This document shows positions 19,935 to 29,700 of a stretch of DNA of 29,700 nucleotides, one piece after another. The notes under the pieces are model-generated. The model did no database searches, was not told where the DNA came from, and saw only the letters and a list, made by a program, of their open reading frames with translations. Each line of letters begins with the position of its first letter. Within the stretch, counting starts at the first letter, position 1. The stretch is from Halisarca cf. caerulea (taxonomy: Eukaryota > Porifera > Demospongiae > Chondrillida > Halisarcidae), in contig CAUJGJ010000444.1 of NCBI GenBank assembly GCA_963170055.1, forward strand, positions 3,352,218 through 3,381,917, in the 5' to 3' direction. The position numbers and the translations under genes were made by a program.

Positions 19935-20849
19935 ATGGCTAGTTTAAGATTACAGCCTCCAGCATCTTTCAACTTTCAGCAGCCTGATGAATGGCCTAAA
20001 TGGAAAAGCAGATTCGAACAGTTTCGAGCAGCATCGGGTCTATCGGGAGAAGCAGAAGAGCGACAAGTCAGTACGCTACTTTATTGCCTCGGTGAGAACG
20101 CAGAGGATGTCTTGAATTCCACCACAATATCACAAACGGACAGAAAGAAATATGATAAAGTCCTTGAGCAATTTGATACTTTCTTCAAAGTAAGGAGAAA
20201 TGTAATTTTCGAGCGGGCAAGATTTAACATGAGAAAACAGCAGCCAGTCGAATCCGCCGAAGAGTACATCACAACACTCTACAGACTAGCAGAAACGTGC
20301 GAGTTTGGTGACCTCAAAGAGGAGCTTATTCGAGATCGCCTAGTAGTCGGTATTCAGGACACCGTGCTTTCACAGCGACTTCAAATGGAACCAGACCTTA
20401 CCCTCGAAAAGGCAAAGAAATCAATTCGTCAGCGTGACGCAGTACGGGAGCAGCAAGGAATACTCCACAAAACAGATACACCACAGCAAAGCCTCGATGC
20501 AATGACCAAACGCAAACCACACCAAACCTCACAGTGGAAACAGGGTGGAAAACCCTCACACTATCGCACTAATAGCAACCCCCAAAAAACATCCAATTCG
20601 AAGAAATGTTCACGTTGTGGAAAAGGGCCACATCCTCGAAGTACCTGCCCTGCAAAGGATGTAACTTGCCATAGGTGCCAGAAGAAAGGGCACTACAGCA
20701 GTCAATGTTTCAGCAAACGCGTTGCTGAAGTGGCAATCCAACAAGAAGGAGATCGCTATCAGCAGGAGGAAGACCTTGACATGGTTTACCTCAACATAAT
20801 TGGTTCAGGAAACCCCATGCACATCAAAGTCGTGGAACACCTCCATTAA
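19935..20849 (+). CDS. gag: Gag polyprotein of the gypsy element
   Basis: Structural capsid/nucleocapsid protein of 304 codons that packages the element RNA in cytoplasmic particles. The ATG lies 24 nt after the primer-binding site. The N-terminal two-thirds is a helical capsid-like region containing WPKWKSRFEQF and a stretch typical of retrotransposon gag (about residues 75-165). A basic Q/K/S-rich linker follows. Two CCHC zinc knuckles of the form C-x2-C-x4-H-x4-C lie at C225-C238 and C245-C258 and bind RNA. The frame is intact. It stops at 20847-20849, just before the protease, which is in another frame. Whether this break is natural or a mutation cannot be told here. Confidence 0.9.
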   Translation: MASLRLQPPASFNFQQPDEWPKWKSRFEQFRAASGLSGEAEERQVSTLLYCLGENAEDVLNSTTISQTDRKKYDKVLEQFDTFFKVRRNVIFERARFNMRKQQPVESAEEYITTLYRLAETCEFGDLKEELIRDRLVVGIQDTVLSQRLQMEPDLTLEKAKKSIRQRDAVREQQGILHKTDTPQQSLDAMTKRKPHQTSQWKQGGKPSHYRTNSNPQKTSNSKKCSRCGKGPHPRSTCPAKDVTCHRCQKKGHYSSQCFSKRVAEVAIQQEGDRYQQEEDLDMVYLNIIGSGNPMHIKVVEHLH

Positions 20850-23800
20850 GGTCAACAAATGCATCATATCCTTCAAGCTAGACACTGGTGCAGAGGTAAC
20901 AGCCATGACAGAACAGGCTTTCAATCAACTCGAAGGAGTCACCTTAAGCAGACAGGAAGCCTCTAAAGGTTTTGGGACAAATCAATGTCACCTTATCAGC
21001 AAAAGGGCAAAGCTGTAACCAAGCTGTCTACATTGTCAGAAACCTTTCACAAAATCTATTAGGCCTACCAGCTATCCAAAGCCTCAACCTCTTAGCACAA
21101 GTAGAAGAGGTCACGGGACAACTTGGTGATGTCCCCAATCAATTCCCAAAGCTATTCACAGGATTGGGAACCCTGCAAGGAGACTTCCATATTCATCTAC
21201 AACCAGATGTCACACCTTTCGCCCTTCATACCCCAAGGAATGTCCCTCTACCACTTCGTCAAAAAGTGAAGAAAGAGCTAGAACGAATGGAATCCATGGG
21301 AGTAATCTCAAAGGTTGATGTACCCACACCATGGTGTGCCGGCATGGTATTGGTTCCAAAGAAAGATGGTTCAGTCCGCATCTGTGTTGATCTAAAGCCA
21401 TTAAATACCGCAGTTCTCAGAGAAGTACACCCCTTGCCGAGAGTCGATGACACCTTAGCACAGCTAACAGGAGCCAAAGTCTTCAGCAAATGAGACGCAA
21501 ACAGCGGATTCTGGCAAATACCAGTTGCTGAAGATTCTCGCCTTCTTACCACCTTCATCACCCCTTTTGGCCGCTTTTGCTTCAACAAAATGCCCTTTGG
21601 CATATCAAGTGCTCCAGAACACTTCCAAAGGAAGATGAATGCCATTCTCGATGGACTCCCTGGAGTTCTTTGTCTAATGGATGACATCATTGTGTATGGT
21701 ACAGATAACAATGATCACAACACACGTCTCCATGCCACTCTTCAGCGTCTCCAAACAGCTGGAGTCACCCTCAACAAAGCCAAGTGCCAATTTGGGAAGG
21801 ATACCATTACTTTCTTGGGTCATGTTATCAGTTCCAAAGGTATCTCTGCAGACCCAACCAAAGTTGCTGCCATTGTCAACATGCCAACCCCTTCCAACGT
21901 CACAGAACTCCGACGCTTTATGGGTATGGTCAACCAACTTGGGAAATTTACATCAGACATTGCAGAACTCTCCAAACCCCTCCGCGAACTACTAAGCAAG
22001 AAATCCACATGGTTGTGGGGACCAAGTCAAGTCTCTGCATTCCAGAAGTTAAAAACAGCCCTGACAACGCCAACAGTCCTTGCTTGGTATAACCCAGTTG
22101 CAGACACAAAACTATCTGCAGATGCTTCAGCCTACGGTTTAGGAGCAGTCCTTTTACAAAAGTCTATTGATGGAGAATGGAAACCCGTAGCATATGCCTC
22201 TAGGTCAATGACAGAGACCGAGATGAGATATGCACAGATCGAAAAAGAAGCCTTAGCCATAACATGGGCATGTGAACGCTTCTCAGATTACATCTTGGGA
22301 AAGAATATCACTATTGAGACAGATCACAAACCCCTTGTTCCACTCCTCAGTACTAAACACTTGGACAGCATACCCCCACGAGTACTACGCTTCAGACTCC
22401 GCCTGATGAGATTCAGCTACAACATTTTACATGTACCAGGGAAATTGCTTTACACTGCTGACACCCTCTCCAGAGCGCCTCAGAGCCATTCAGAAGAGGA
22501 CAAGAGGAAATCTTACAACATACAGTTCAACCTATCTGCTATCCTTCAACAACTGCCTGCCAATGCCGAGACTCTCGAGAAGTATCTCCAAGCACAGAAA
22601 GAAGATCCTATATGCATGCAGTTATCCAAGTTTTGTATCGATGGATGGCCAGAGCAGCACAATGTCAAAGGACAACTCAAGTGCTATTGGCAAGCCAGAA
22701 GAGACCTCACCCAATGTGAAGGTATATTGCTTTACCGCACACGTGTTGTGGTACCAGAACGCCTGCAGCAGGAAACACTCGACAAGATTCACAAAGGCCA
22801 CCAGGGCATTCACAGATGTCGTCTTCGTGTTTCTGAATCTGTATGGTGGCCAGGAGTCAACAAACAAATGGAAGATTATGTTAAGAAATGCCCAACCTGC
22901 GTGAAGTTGAGCCCTCCAGTACGAGAGCCCATGCTGACCTCCCCGTTACCAGACCATCCCTGGGAGAAAGTGGGAACAGATCTATTTGAACTCAACGGAC
23001 AGCACTACCTGATCATGGTAGACTATTATTCCAGATTTCCGGAAGTCATCCAAATGACATCCACCACATCAACATCAGTGATCACCGCCATGAAGTCTAT
23101 CTTTTCCCGCCATGGTATCCCATGAATTCTCATCAGTGACAACGGACCTCAGTACAGCTCAATGGAAATGCAACTCTTTACTGAAAAGTATGGATTCAAA
23201 CACATCACTAGCAGCCCATATTACCCACAGAGTAATGGGTTAGCTGAACGAACAGTGAAGACAGTGAAACAACTGCTACAGGAGACAGATGACATGTATC
23301 TAACACTACTGAGCTACCGCACAACACCACTCCCTTGGTGTAGCCTTAGTCCATGTGAACTCCTCATGGGAAGACGTTTGAGGACTGATCTCCCACAAAC
23401 AAAGAAACAGCTCAAACCTAACTGGACCTATCTAAAAGGATTTGCTGACATGGATAGGAAGTACAAACAGCAGCAAAAGGAAATCTATGACAAACGACAC
23501 CGGGTTCGTTCAGTGTCACCACTCCCTGATGACGCCCCAGTCTGGGTAAATACCCAAGGCCAACAAGTTCCGGGACACATCATCACAACCGCATCTACAC
23601 CTAGATCTTATGTAGTCAATGTTCCCTCAGGACAAGTGAGGAGGAACCGAACTGCTCTGACAGATCTCCATGAACAAGCCACATCAGACTCCAATGCCAA
23701 CAACAACCCAACCGAGCCTCAAGTCACCCGCACACAGACCGGAGTACCTATCCGACCTCCAGATCGCCTCATGTACTGGAGAAAGGGAGATGTGGTGTAA
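20800..23800 (+). pseudogene. pol: Interrupted pol: protease, RT, RNase H, integrase
   Basis: Enzymes for maturation, reverse transcription and integration of the element. The protease active site DTGAEV is at 20881 in one frame (open 20800-21018). From about 20972 the coding moves to the third frame, which then continues to 23800. RT: PWCAGMVLVPKKDGS, the MDD active site at 21680-21685. RNase H: SADAS with Asp at 22121, followed by EKEAL and ETDHKPL. Integrase: a HHCC finger, then DDE residues at 22979 (TDLFEL), 23138 (SDNGPQ) and 23246 (GLAER). In-frame TGA stops lie at 21491-21493, immediately before the RT motif A Asp, and at 23123-23125 in the integrase core. The protease-to-RT frame change lies near 20955-20975. 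As assembled it cannot make a complete Pol. The last codons overlap the start of the 3' LTR. Confidence 0.92.
23780..23790 (+). other. Polypurine tract
   Basis: AGAAAGGGAGA directly abuts the 3' LTR start (TGTGGTG). It is the expected plus-strand primer for reverse transcription. Confidence 0.85.
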
Positions 23801-24028
23801 TCTATTAACATACCTTTATGTGATGTAATCTTAGCTTCACCTTTATTTCTATAATCAAGCATGGTGTTACTATTAATAACTATTGTAAGAGTATTTAAGC
23901 ACCTGCATGTTTGCTATCATTTAGTGTTGTGTAACTTAGTGTTGTTAGCCGGTGTGGCAGTTAATTAATAGCAATTGTCCAGTGACCAGTGTATCGCTAT
24001 CACAACGCCGCTACTGAGTTATTGTACA
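23791..24028 (+). repeat. 3' LTR, 238 bp
   Basis: Begins TGTGG and ends TGTACA (TG...CA). It is complete and collinear with 19701-19893. Confidence 0.93.
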
Positions 24029-24117
24029 AAAGTTATACTGGCCCTGTTCCAAATTCCCATCGTGTTCCAAATTACCCTCCTTTACCTTACAGTGTGTGTG
24101 TTGATCTGTGCCTGTGC

Positions 24118-24118
<1 letters not shown>

Positions 24119-24170
<52 letters not shown>

Positions 24171-24228
24171 TAGTGTGCCTGTGCCTGTATTTGTGTGTAT
24201 GTCTACCTGACTGTGTGTCTGTATATAA

Positions 24229-24305
<77 letters not shown>
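24119..24305. repeat. (TG)n microsatellites
   Basis: Two TG arrays (24119-24167 and 24237-24305) separated by a degenerate TG/TA-rich spacer, TG on the plus strand. Confidence 0.96.
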
Positions 24306-24306
<1 letters not shown>

Positions 24307-24484
24307 ATGTATAAGTGCGTGCAATAGTTGGTGAGTAATGTTAACTATATAGCAGAAGATTTACCCCTTAAGACCAAGAGTGGAGATGGCCATTGAAGAT
24401 GAATTGGCCATTTTGAAACCATTTGAATTTCAACTATAGCAATTAACAGTTTGACATTTAAGCAGGATTTGTATGTATGTACGA
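24306..24484. other. Spacer, nothing supported
   Basis: Unique AT-rich sequence between TG arrays, with no coding signal. Confidence 0.5.
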
Positions 24485-24539
<55 letters not shown>

Positions 24540-24556
24540 AGTGTGTCAGTGCATGT

Positions 24557-24599
<43 letters not shown>

Positions 24600-24656
24600 A
24601 GTGTGTGTGTGTGTGTTTGTGTGTATGCGCGCATGTGTATGTGTATATATGTGTGT
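24485..24656. repeat. (TG)n microsatellite
   Basis: Long TG array on the plus strand with TGTCAG interruptions (24538, 24548, 24598) and a degenerate end. Confidence 0.96.
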
Positions 24657-24662
24657 GCATGT

Positions 24663-25140
24663 TAGTGTTGTGCGATTAAATCGATTATTAGATTAATCGA
24701 TCTGTGACAAGTTGTAATTGTTGCAATCAATTGCCATGAGAAATCGACAATTACTTGAACAAATGTTAAAAACAGCATAGATCATGGATAAAAAATATAG
24801 AAATACTGACACTGAGCATGTGCAGTTAGATAGTGCTGAGATTGAGTATGCAAAATCGCTGAAGACCCTGCATGAGGACTAGCAACAGCTAATTCAAAGC
24901 CTCCCAAGAAAAACACCAGTACTGCAGAGAACACTTCTAGACACCGAAAATGCATCCATCTTTTTAACATATCTTAATTTGATAGTAGTCATTTAATTTT
25001 AGGATTTTAGCTGTTCTTTTTAGTTTGATCATATATGCATGTACAGCTTTTGGGCTGATAAATTTAAGCACCGTGACTACTACGTATGTTGATTAGCAGT
25101 AATAGGCAATGCTGATTTTTTCATTAATTGCACAACACTA
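24663..25140. mobile_element. hAT-like nonautonomous TIR element, 478 bp
   Basis: The left end TAGTGTTGTGCGATTAA and the right end, reversed, TAGTGTTGTGCAATTAA match at 16 of 17 positions. The left subterminal part is rich in ATCGAT/ATTAATCG. The flanks share GCATGT but not a clean 8-bp duplication. The right end overlaps the CACTA start of the next element by 5 bp, so one of the two boundaries is secondary. No transposase. Confidence 0.6.
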
Positions 25141-26338
25141 CGCATGTGGGACATGTCCATTAGCACTTTAATGGCTTCCCAAAGTCGGCGAATTTACTGT
25201 TTACAAATTGCTTCCTTTCTTCACAATATGTTGTAGAATGGCCAATCAGTGGTTCTAAAGCAGTACAAACATATCTAAGGTACACATTGAGCTATTTTTC
25301 ATCCGAGTTTCTTCCTCGATCGTTCGACTAATCGACGATGTACCGGGTAGTCGAGTTAGGCAGTTATTCGACGCGAGTAAATCAGAACATGGGGCTAGAG
25401 ACACAGGATAAAGACTAGATTGTTTCTAATGAAAATATCTAACTTTCTACCGATGGGGGTTTTGTTTTCAGAAATAGTTTTAAAGATATTCAGCAAATAC
25501 TCACAGCGTGATAAAATATTTGTCAACAACTTCTCTGAAAACGAGTAGATCAAAACCCCCATCGGTGAAAAGTTGAAGCAGTCAATACTGATCACAATGA
25601 AACTCTCGGAAGGTTCTTACGTGGCTCCGCTGATTTACTCGGCGACATGGCATTTTGCAAAAAAATTCTCTTTCGCAAGGGCCTATTTTCACATGATAGT
25701 CATGTGATAAGGACTGTGACGTCACCGAACTCTTGGTACCGTTTGAAAGTGACGACTATTTTGAAGGTTGAAGAGCATGGCAAGGACTGATGCGTTGCAA
25801 GCGAAAACAATTCGGAGGAAACAAGCCATTATTTAAAGAAGGTAGATGACCGAAGAAAGTCTAAGGTCGGCGAATGAGAAAAATTTTAAGCGATTGAGTC
25901 ATTCGGCGCTGAACGGCAATCTCGAAGAACAAGGTGCGTACGGTAGTTGTTGTTTAGGGTAAATCTAGATATTAGAGTCTATTTTACTAACCTAAACATT
26001 TTAGAATAAGATGCATCACTTTATGCAGCATTCCTAATGCCTTAAACTTACCACTGACTGTAATATTACACCCGATTTTGAAACTCCTGCAGTCCGCGAT
26101 CGACCATACGCAAATACACTTTCTAGACACTGCTTCTCCTTGGATAAAGGCTTAAAAAGCACCAAATGCACAATGAATTGCCATGCAACGCTATCGATCT
26201 AGCTTGCTCCTAAACAAAAACGTCATAGAATGTCACGCGTATGTCACATGATTCGAAGCCATCTTAGTGACGATTTCGCTAAAATTCCAGCTTGTTAGCA
26301 CATTAGGGAGATTTTGGACATGTCCCACATGCGTAGTG
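25136..26338. mobile_element. TIR element with CACTA ends, 1203 bp
   Basis: The left end begins CACTACGCATGTGGGACATG and its exact reverse complement ends at 26338; the terminal inverted repeat is 24 bp. CACTA termini suggest the EnSpm/CACTA superfamily, but the 3-bp flanks differ (CAA against CAC). Internally, 25438-25465 and 25551-25576 form a second imperfect inverted repeat containing ACCGATGGGGGTTTTG. No transposase frame was found. CpG-containing words are frequent. Confidence 0.62.
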
Positions 26339-26357
26339 CACGTATGTATGTGTCTCT

Positions 26358-27128
26358 GTACGCAGGTATGTTATGGCACTTTTCGCCATAAAACAAAATG
26401 GCTGCCGCTTTCGAATGGCTTGTATAAAATGCCTTGTTTTCTCTTCCTGAAGGTGGAAAGACTCAAGAAAGCATCTAGATAGTATTTCGAACATTCCTAG
26501 TTTGTGCATAAGTAATTTAAAGAGCCAAAAACATATCGTACGTGTTGTACATGGTCGATTTTTAACCATACCAAAATAAGGAAAAAACGCAAAAGGCGCG
26601 GGTCTAGACATTTGAATTTAAACGCGCAAGTCAATTCAGAAGACAGAGCATGTCCAAATCTTACTTTTTTGATTTGGGGAAAATGCTGCTCCATTCCACG
26701 GCTGTTATGTCCACGGATTTCTGATCAAAAAGAACGGCTATTGCAACAAGTGGCTGCGCATAAACTGAAGGAATGGACCGACAATCTTCCCCAAATCAGA
26801 ATTTGAAGTTCAGTCCTTCAGCGATATTCTGACATAGTTTTAAGTATCTATGTAGAGATCTAGACCCGCGCCTTTTTCGCCATAAAATCCTTGTGGGCTG
26901 AAGTGCTTCTTTAGGCCTTTGTCACACGATATCACATGTCCACAGAGGCAAACTCTTCAAATACTCGCGTGTTTCAGCCTATAATGACGTATAATAGTCG
27001 TGTTTAAGCTGTGGTCACATGGCCAAACCGTGATAAACTGTCTGAGGCGCAATAATCTGATCGCATAGCTTGTTAAACCACAAAACGCCCCCTTTTAGCC
27101 TCAATTCTGCCATAACATACCTGCGTAC
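26358..27128. mobile_element. TIR element, 771 bp, with nested foldback
   Basis: GTACGCAGGTATGTTATGGC (26358) and its exact complement (ending 27128) form a 21-bp inverted repeat. If the flanking TA is the duplicated target, the element proper is 26361-27125 and Tc1/mariner-like. A smaller inverted pair, AAAAGGCGCGGGTCTAGA (26591-26608) and 26859-26876, and GATTTGGGGAA (26671-26681, inverted at 26787-26797), are nested inside. It is related to the decayed copy at 6861-7388. No transposase. Confidence 0.68.
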
Positions 27129-27188
27129 ATGTGTGTGGGGGGAGGTGGTTGCATGAGGGGTGTGTGGATGGGGTGGGTGTGTGTAGGT

Positions 27189-27189
<1 letters not shown>

Positions 27190-27233
<44 letters not shown>

Positions 27234-27303
27234 CGTGTGTGTGTGTATGTGTGTGTGTTTGCGTGCATGTGTGTTGTGTGTGTGTGTGTGTGTGTGTGTG
27301 TGA
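27190..27303. repeat. (TG)n microsatellite
   Basis: TG array on the plus strand with GCGTGCG and TTGCGTGC interruptions. Confidence 0.96.
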
Positions 27304-27503
27304 TCAAGTGCAGGTAGTGTATTGAGTCTAGTACAGGAGGGCTTTTGCCCTCCCTGTCTTTGCCATCTTTTCGGTTGTTTAGTGGATTGTTGAACAGAAT
27401 TTTGTACTTGTACAAGTTGTGGATAGACAGATCAGTAATTTTTGCATCTGTGGAGAAGGATCAGGTTGATTTCTTTTTGGTGGGCATCAAATAGAATAAC
27501 AGC
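27304..27503 (+). other. Probable 5' untranslated region of the non-LTR element
   Basis: About 200 bp between the TG array and the ATG at 27504. It contains a hairpin, GGAGGGCTTTTGCCCTCC (27337-27354). The element's true 5' end cannot be placed without other copies. Confidence 0.4.
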
Positions 27504-29700
27504 ATGGGTGACAGAATTTGTCCTTTCTGCCATATAGCCTTTAGATGCTTGGGAAAACATCTAGCTAGCTGTCCATCAAGACAAAATAGACCATATGATC
27601 ACCTTTTAGCCAAGAAATCCGGAAAGAAATCTCTTACTAGGGAAAGTACAGGCTTCAAGAAATGTCATGGCTGTGGCAAGGAATTCAAGCGACTGGATGT
27701 TCATTTTCGATGGAATACTTCTTGCAGAGATCCATTGGTTGATAAGTCATCTGTAGGAACCCAACTCCGGCAACAACAGCACAGTGAGTTTTCTACAGAC
27801 GCAAGGCCAAATAGTCATAGTCCACCATCCAGAAGTATTTCCGTCGTTGTAGGCAATCACATACCATCAGGAAATGTCCAGCCCTCATTGCATTCATTAT
27901 CCTCTGATGAGTCTTCTTCTTGTGCTAGCAGCCTAATTACCTCTCCACTGTCACCTCCTGGACCGTCATGTACAACAAAAGTTACTGGTAAATCTTCCAC
28001 CACTCCACCGGCATCCTCGGAATCTGCTACCACCACCATCTCTCATAATATTAAGGTACCAATAAAGTTACTTAAGGCGAATGAAACACATGATTGGCTT
28101 AATGCAGATAACTATATTAGAGAAAACATCATTCCTAAAATTTTAGCAGAATGTGACTTGTCCAGAAAGGCCATTTTGTTCTCTGACTCCATTTATACCT
28201 ATTTTGCAAGTGAATTTGGAACAGTTAGTCATGGTTATCGTAGGAGACGCAAACGTCAGAAACTGCAAAATGACATGGAAAAAATGAGACAACAGAAAAA
28301 TCAGATGCGTAGAGAGTATAGAGCAGCTATCAGAACTAATCAACCAAAAGAAGTTATAGCCCGCTTAGCTTCTGCATACCATCGTCTGGTCCGCTCCCAT
28401 AGTGCATTGCATAGACAGAAAGTATCCTCAGATACCTATGATCGACTCCAAAAGGAGAGAAGAAGTTGCAGAGAAAACCCTTGGAAGTTCGCCAAACATC
28501 TGTTGGATGATGATGGACATGCAAACATATGTCCATCCTTCTCCAAAGATGAAGCCAATACCTTTTTTCACCAGACCTACAGTTGTGTTAACCAGGAGCC
28601 CATCACTTCTCCTTCATGGGCGTCTACTCATCCAATCCCTAATGCTCTGTTTGATACAGCTGCCATTAGTAGAGAAGAAATAGTTGTACAGATAAGGAAA
28701 TCTCGTAGTGGTTCAGCTCCTTGTCCTTTTGACCAGGTTTCTTATAAGATTTTCAAGAAATGCCCTTCTGTCATTGATGCCCTACTCAATATATTCAATC
28801 ATTGCCTCTATCAAGCTTCTATTCCAAATATATGGAAAGTAGGTGTTACTCGTCTGCTTGGGAAACCTGCAGCTAAGGTTGATCCTAAGAATCCATCAAA
28901 CTTCCGCCCGATAACGTTGACACCCTGTACGGGTAAACTCTTCACTTCTATCCTTAAGGAGAGATTGTTGTCATACATGAAATCGAACAGCTACCTTGAC
29001 ACATCCATCCAAAAAGCATTTGTTAACAATGTACCTGGTTGCCTAGAGCACCAGGTAAAGCTATTTTTAGTCATTCAAGAGGCCAGGTCCCAGCAGCGTA
29101 GCCTTGCTGTTTGTTGGATCGATTTGGCCAATGCTTTTGGCAGTGTGGACCATCAGTTAATCTTATTTGTTTTACATCACTACCACTTGCCACACCTCTT
29201 TGTCAACCTTGTGGAGAACTTCTACACCAATCTGTTTGTTATTGTTAGCTGTAGGGCCTGGGAAACTGATACAATTCCCATTAACATTGGAATATTCCAA
29301 GGAGACCCATTATCTGTCATCATATTTAATCTTGTTGTCAATCTTCTTGTTGAGTTTATTGTAGGATGTTATGGCCATCTTGGGTACTCCTTCGCTGGCT
29401 CCAATCACTGCTTACCTTTACTTCAGTATGCTGATGACAGTTGCCTAATTGCAAATTCAGTTGAGAACTGTCAATTGATGTGTACAGCCACTGAAAAGTG
29501 GCTTCACTGGGCACGTATGAAAGCAAAGGTACCAAAATGTCGATCTCTTGCTCTGAAAAGAGGCAAGCCATGTGCATGTACAATTTTCCTCAATTCTCTC
29601 GAAGTACCATCAGTTGGAGATGAAATCATCAAGTTTCTTGGCATGCCCTTGTCTGGAACTTTGAGTGATGACCATCAACGTGACCATCTACAAAGTAAAC
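27504..29700 (+). CDS. R2/NeSL-like non-LTR retrotransposon protein, 3' end beyond window
   Basis: Uninterrupted frame of 732 codons that leaves the window without a stop. The ATG is the first after an in-frame TAG at 27492. Two N-terminal zinc fingers are visible, C6-x2-C9-x9-H19-x3-C23 and C54-x2-C57-x9-H67-x6-C74, as in R2-type elements where they bind the target DNA. A Ser/Thr/Pro-rich linker (about 85-185) and a basic helical region near residues 245-285 follow. The reverse transcriptase then shows FRPITLTPCTGKLF, motif A WIDLANAFGSVDH (D540), motif B FQGDPLSVIIFNL and the catalytic YADD at 642-645. The enzyme would copy its RNA at a nicked chromosomal site. The restriction-like endonuclease expected C-terminally would lie beyond the window. 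Subfamily (R2, NeSL, HERO) is not resolved. Confidence 0.9.
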   Translation, partial: MGDRICPFCHIAFRCLGKHLASCPSRQNRPYDHLLAKKSGKKSLTRESTGFKKCHGCGKEFKRLDVHFRWNTSCRDPLVDKSSVGTQLRQQQHSEFSTDARPNSHSPPSRSISVVVGNHIPSGNVQPSLHSLSSDESSSCASSLITSPLSPPGPSCTTKVTGKSSTTPPASSESATTTISHNIKVPIKLLKANETHDWLNADNYIRENIIPKILAECDLSRKAILFSDSIYTYFASEFGTVSHGYRRRRKRQKLQNDMEKMRQQKNQMRREYRAAIRTNQPKEVIARLASAYHRLVRSHSALHRQKVSSDTYDRLQKERRSCRENPWKFAKHLLDDDGHANICPSFSKDEANTFFHQTYSCVNQEPITSPSWASTHPIPNALFDTAAISREEIVVQIRKSRSGSAPCPFDQVSYKIFKKCPSVIDALLNIFNHCLYQASIPNIWKVGVTRLLGKPAAKVDPKNPSNFRPITLTPCTGKLFTSILKERLLSYMKSNSYLDTSIQKAFVNNVPGCLEHQVKLFLVIQEARSQQRSLAVCWIDLANAFGSVDHQLILFVLHHYHLPHLFVNLVENFYTNLFVIVSCRAWETDTIPINIGIFQGDPLSVIIFNLVVNLLVEFIVGCYGHLGYSFAGSNHCLPLLQYADDSCLIANSVENCQLMCTATEKWLHWARMKAKVPKCRSLALKRGKPCACTIFLNSLEVPSVGDEIIKFLGMPLSGTLSDDHQRDHLQSK

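Larger units (their letters stand above)
19656..24028 (+). mobile_element. Ty3/gypsy LTR retrotransposon, Mag/K02A2.6-like, about 4.37 kb
   Basis: The order is LTR, primer-binding site, gag, protease, reverse transcriptase, RNase H, integrase, purine tract, LTR, with no envelope gene; RT before integrase is the Ty3/gypsy order. The two LTRs differ at 2 of 193 shared positions, implying recent insertion. Pol is nevertheless interrupted (see the pol entry). The left boundary is inferred from the right LTR length because the gap hides it, so target duplication cannot be checked; the right flank is AAAGT. Confidence 0.93.

Noticed and set aside
20847..20890. Programmed ribosomal frameshift between gag and protease
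   Set aside because: No slippery heptamer or following structure is evident, and pol has other clear lesions, so a mutational or assembly cause is as likely.

Overview
This window reads as animal (metazoan) nuclear DNA, most likely from a marine invertebrate such as a sponge or cnidarian. The grounds are spliceable exons with GT/AG borders, very long (CA)n/(TG)n microsatellites, and a dense, diverse load of eukaryotic transposons: piggyBac, Ty3/gypsy, an R2-like non-LTR element, and hAT-, pogo- and Mutator-like miniature elements. The species guess is inference only. I see no bacterial-type operon, tRNA, rRNA or CRISPR array. Positions 19501-19700 are an assembly gap of 200 Ns.

Region 1-16.2 kb is the host-like part. 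Its best coding signal is on the minus strand. Three related exons (273-587, 9489-9809, 15765-16070) are each a multiple of three long and bounded by phase-1 splice sites at both ends. They encode one cysteine-containing, N-glycosylation-rich module that I do not recognise. Small upstream exons (2810-2886 and 2328-2409; 10255-10333; 14817-14922) have splice phases that fit. The first two large exons lie in two copies of a diverged segmental duplication (about 12-6420 and 9158-12230), which miniature transposons have since lengthened unequally. Long TG arrays (sense orientation) sit 16 nt after the donor of both of these exons.

Region 16.27-19.06 kb is a complete 2.8-kb piggyBac element: TTAA target duplications, related termini, and a 642-residue transposase on the minus strand split by one 251-bp intron. 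An acidic residue other than Asp occupies the first expected catalytic position.

Region 19.66-24.03 kb is a Ty3/gypsy (Mag/K02A2.6-like) LTR retrotransposon. Its 5' LTR starts inside the N gap. The two LTRs differ at only 2 of 193 comparable sites, yet pol carries two in-frame TGA stops and at least one frame break.

Region 24.03-27.3 kb holds TG microsatellites and a tight cluster of terminal-inverted-repeat elements, some overlapping or nested. From 27,504 to the window end there is an uninterrupted 732-codon reading frame. It encodes N-terminal zinc fingers and a YADD reverse transcriptase of the R2/NeSL type of non-LTR retrotransposon and continues beyond the window. Apart from the transposons, nothing here forms a clear pathway; the main biology is a modular secreted or cell-surface gene being diluted by mobile elements.
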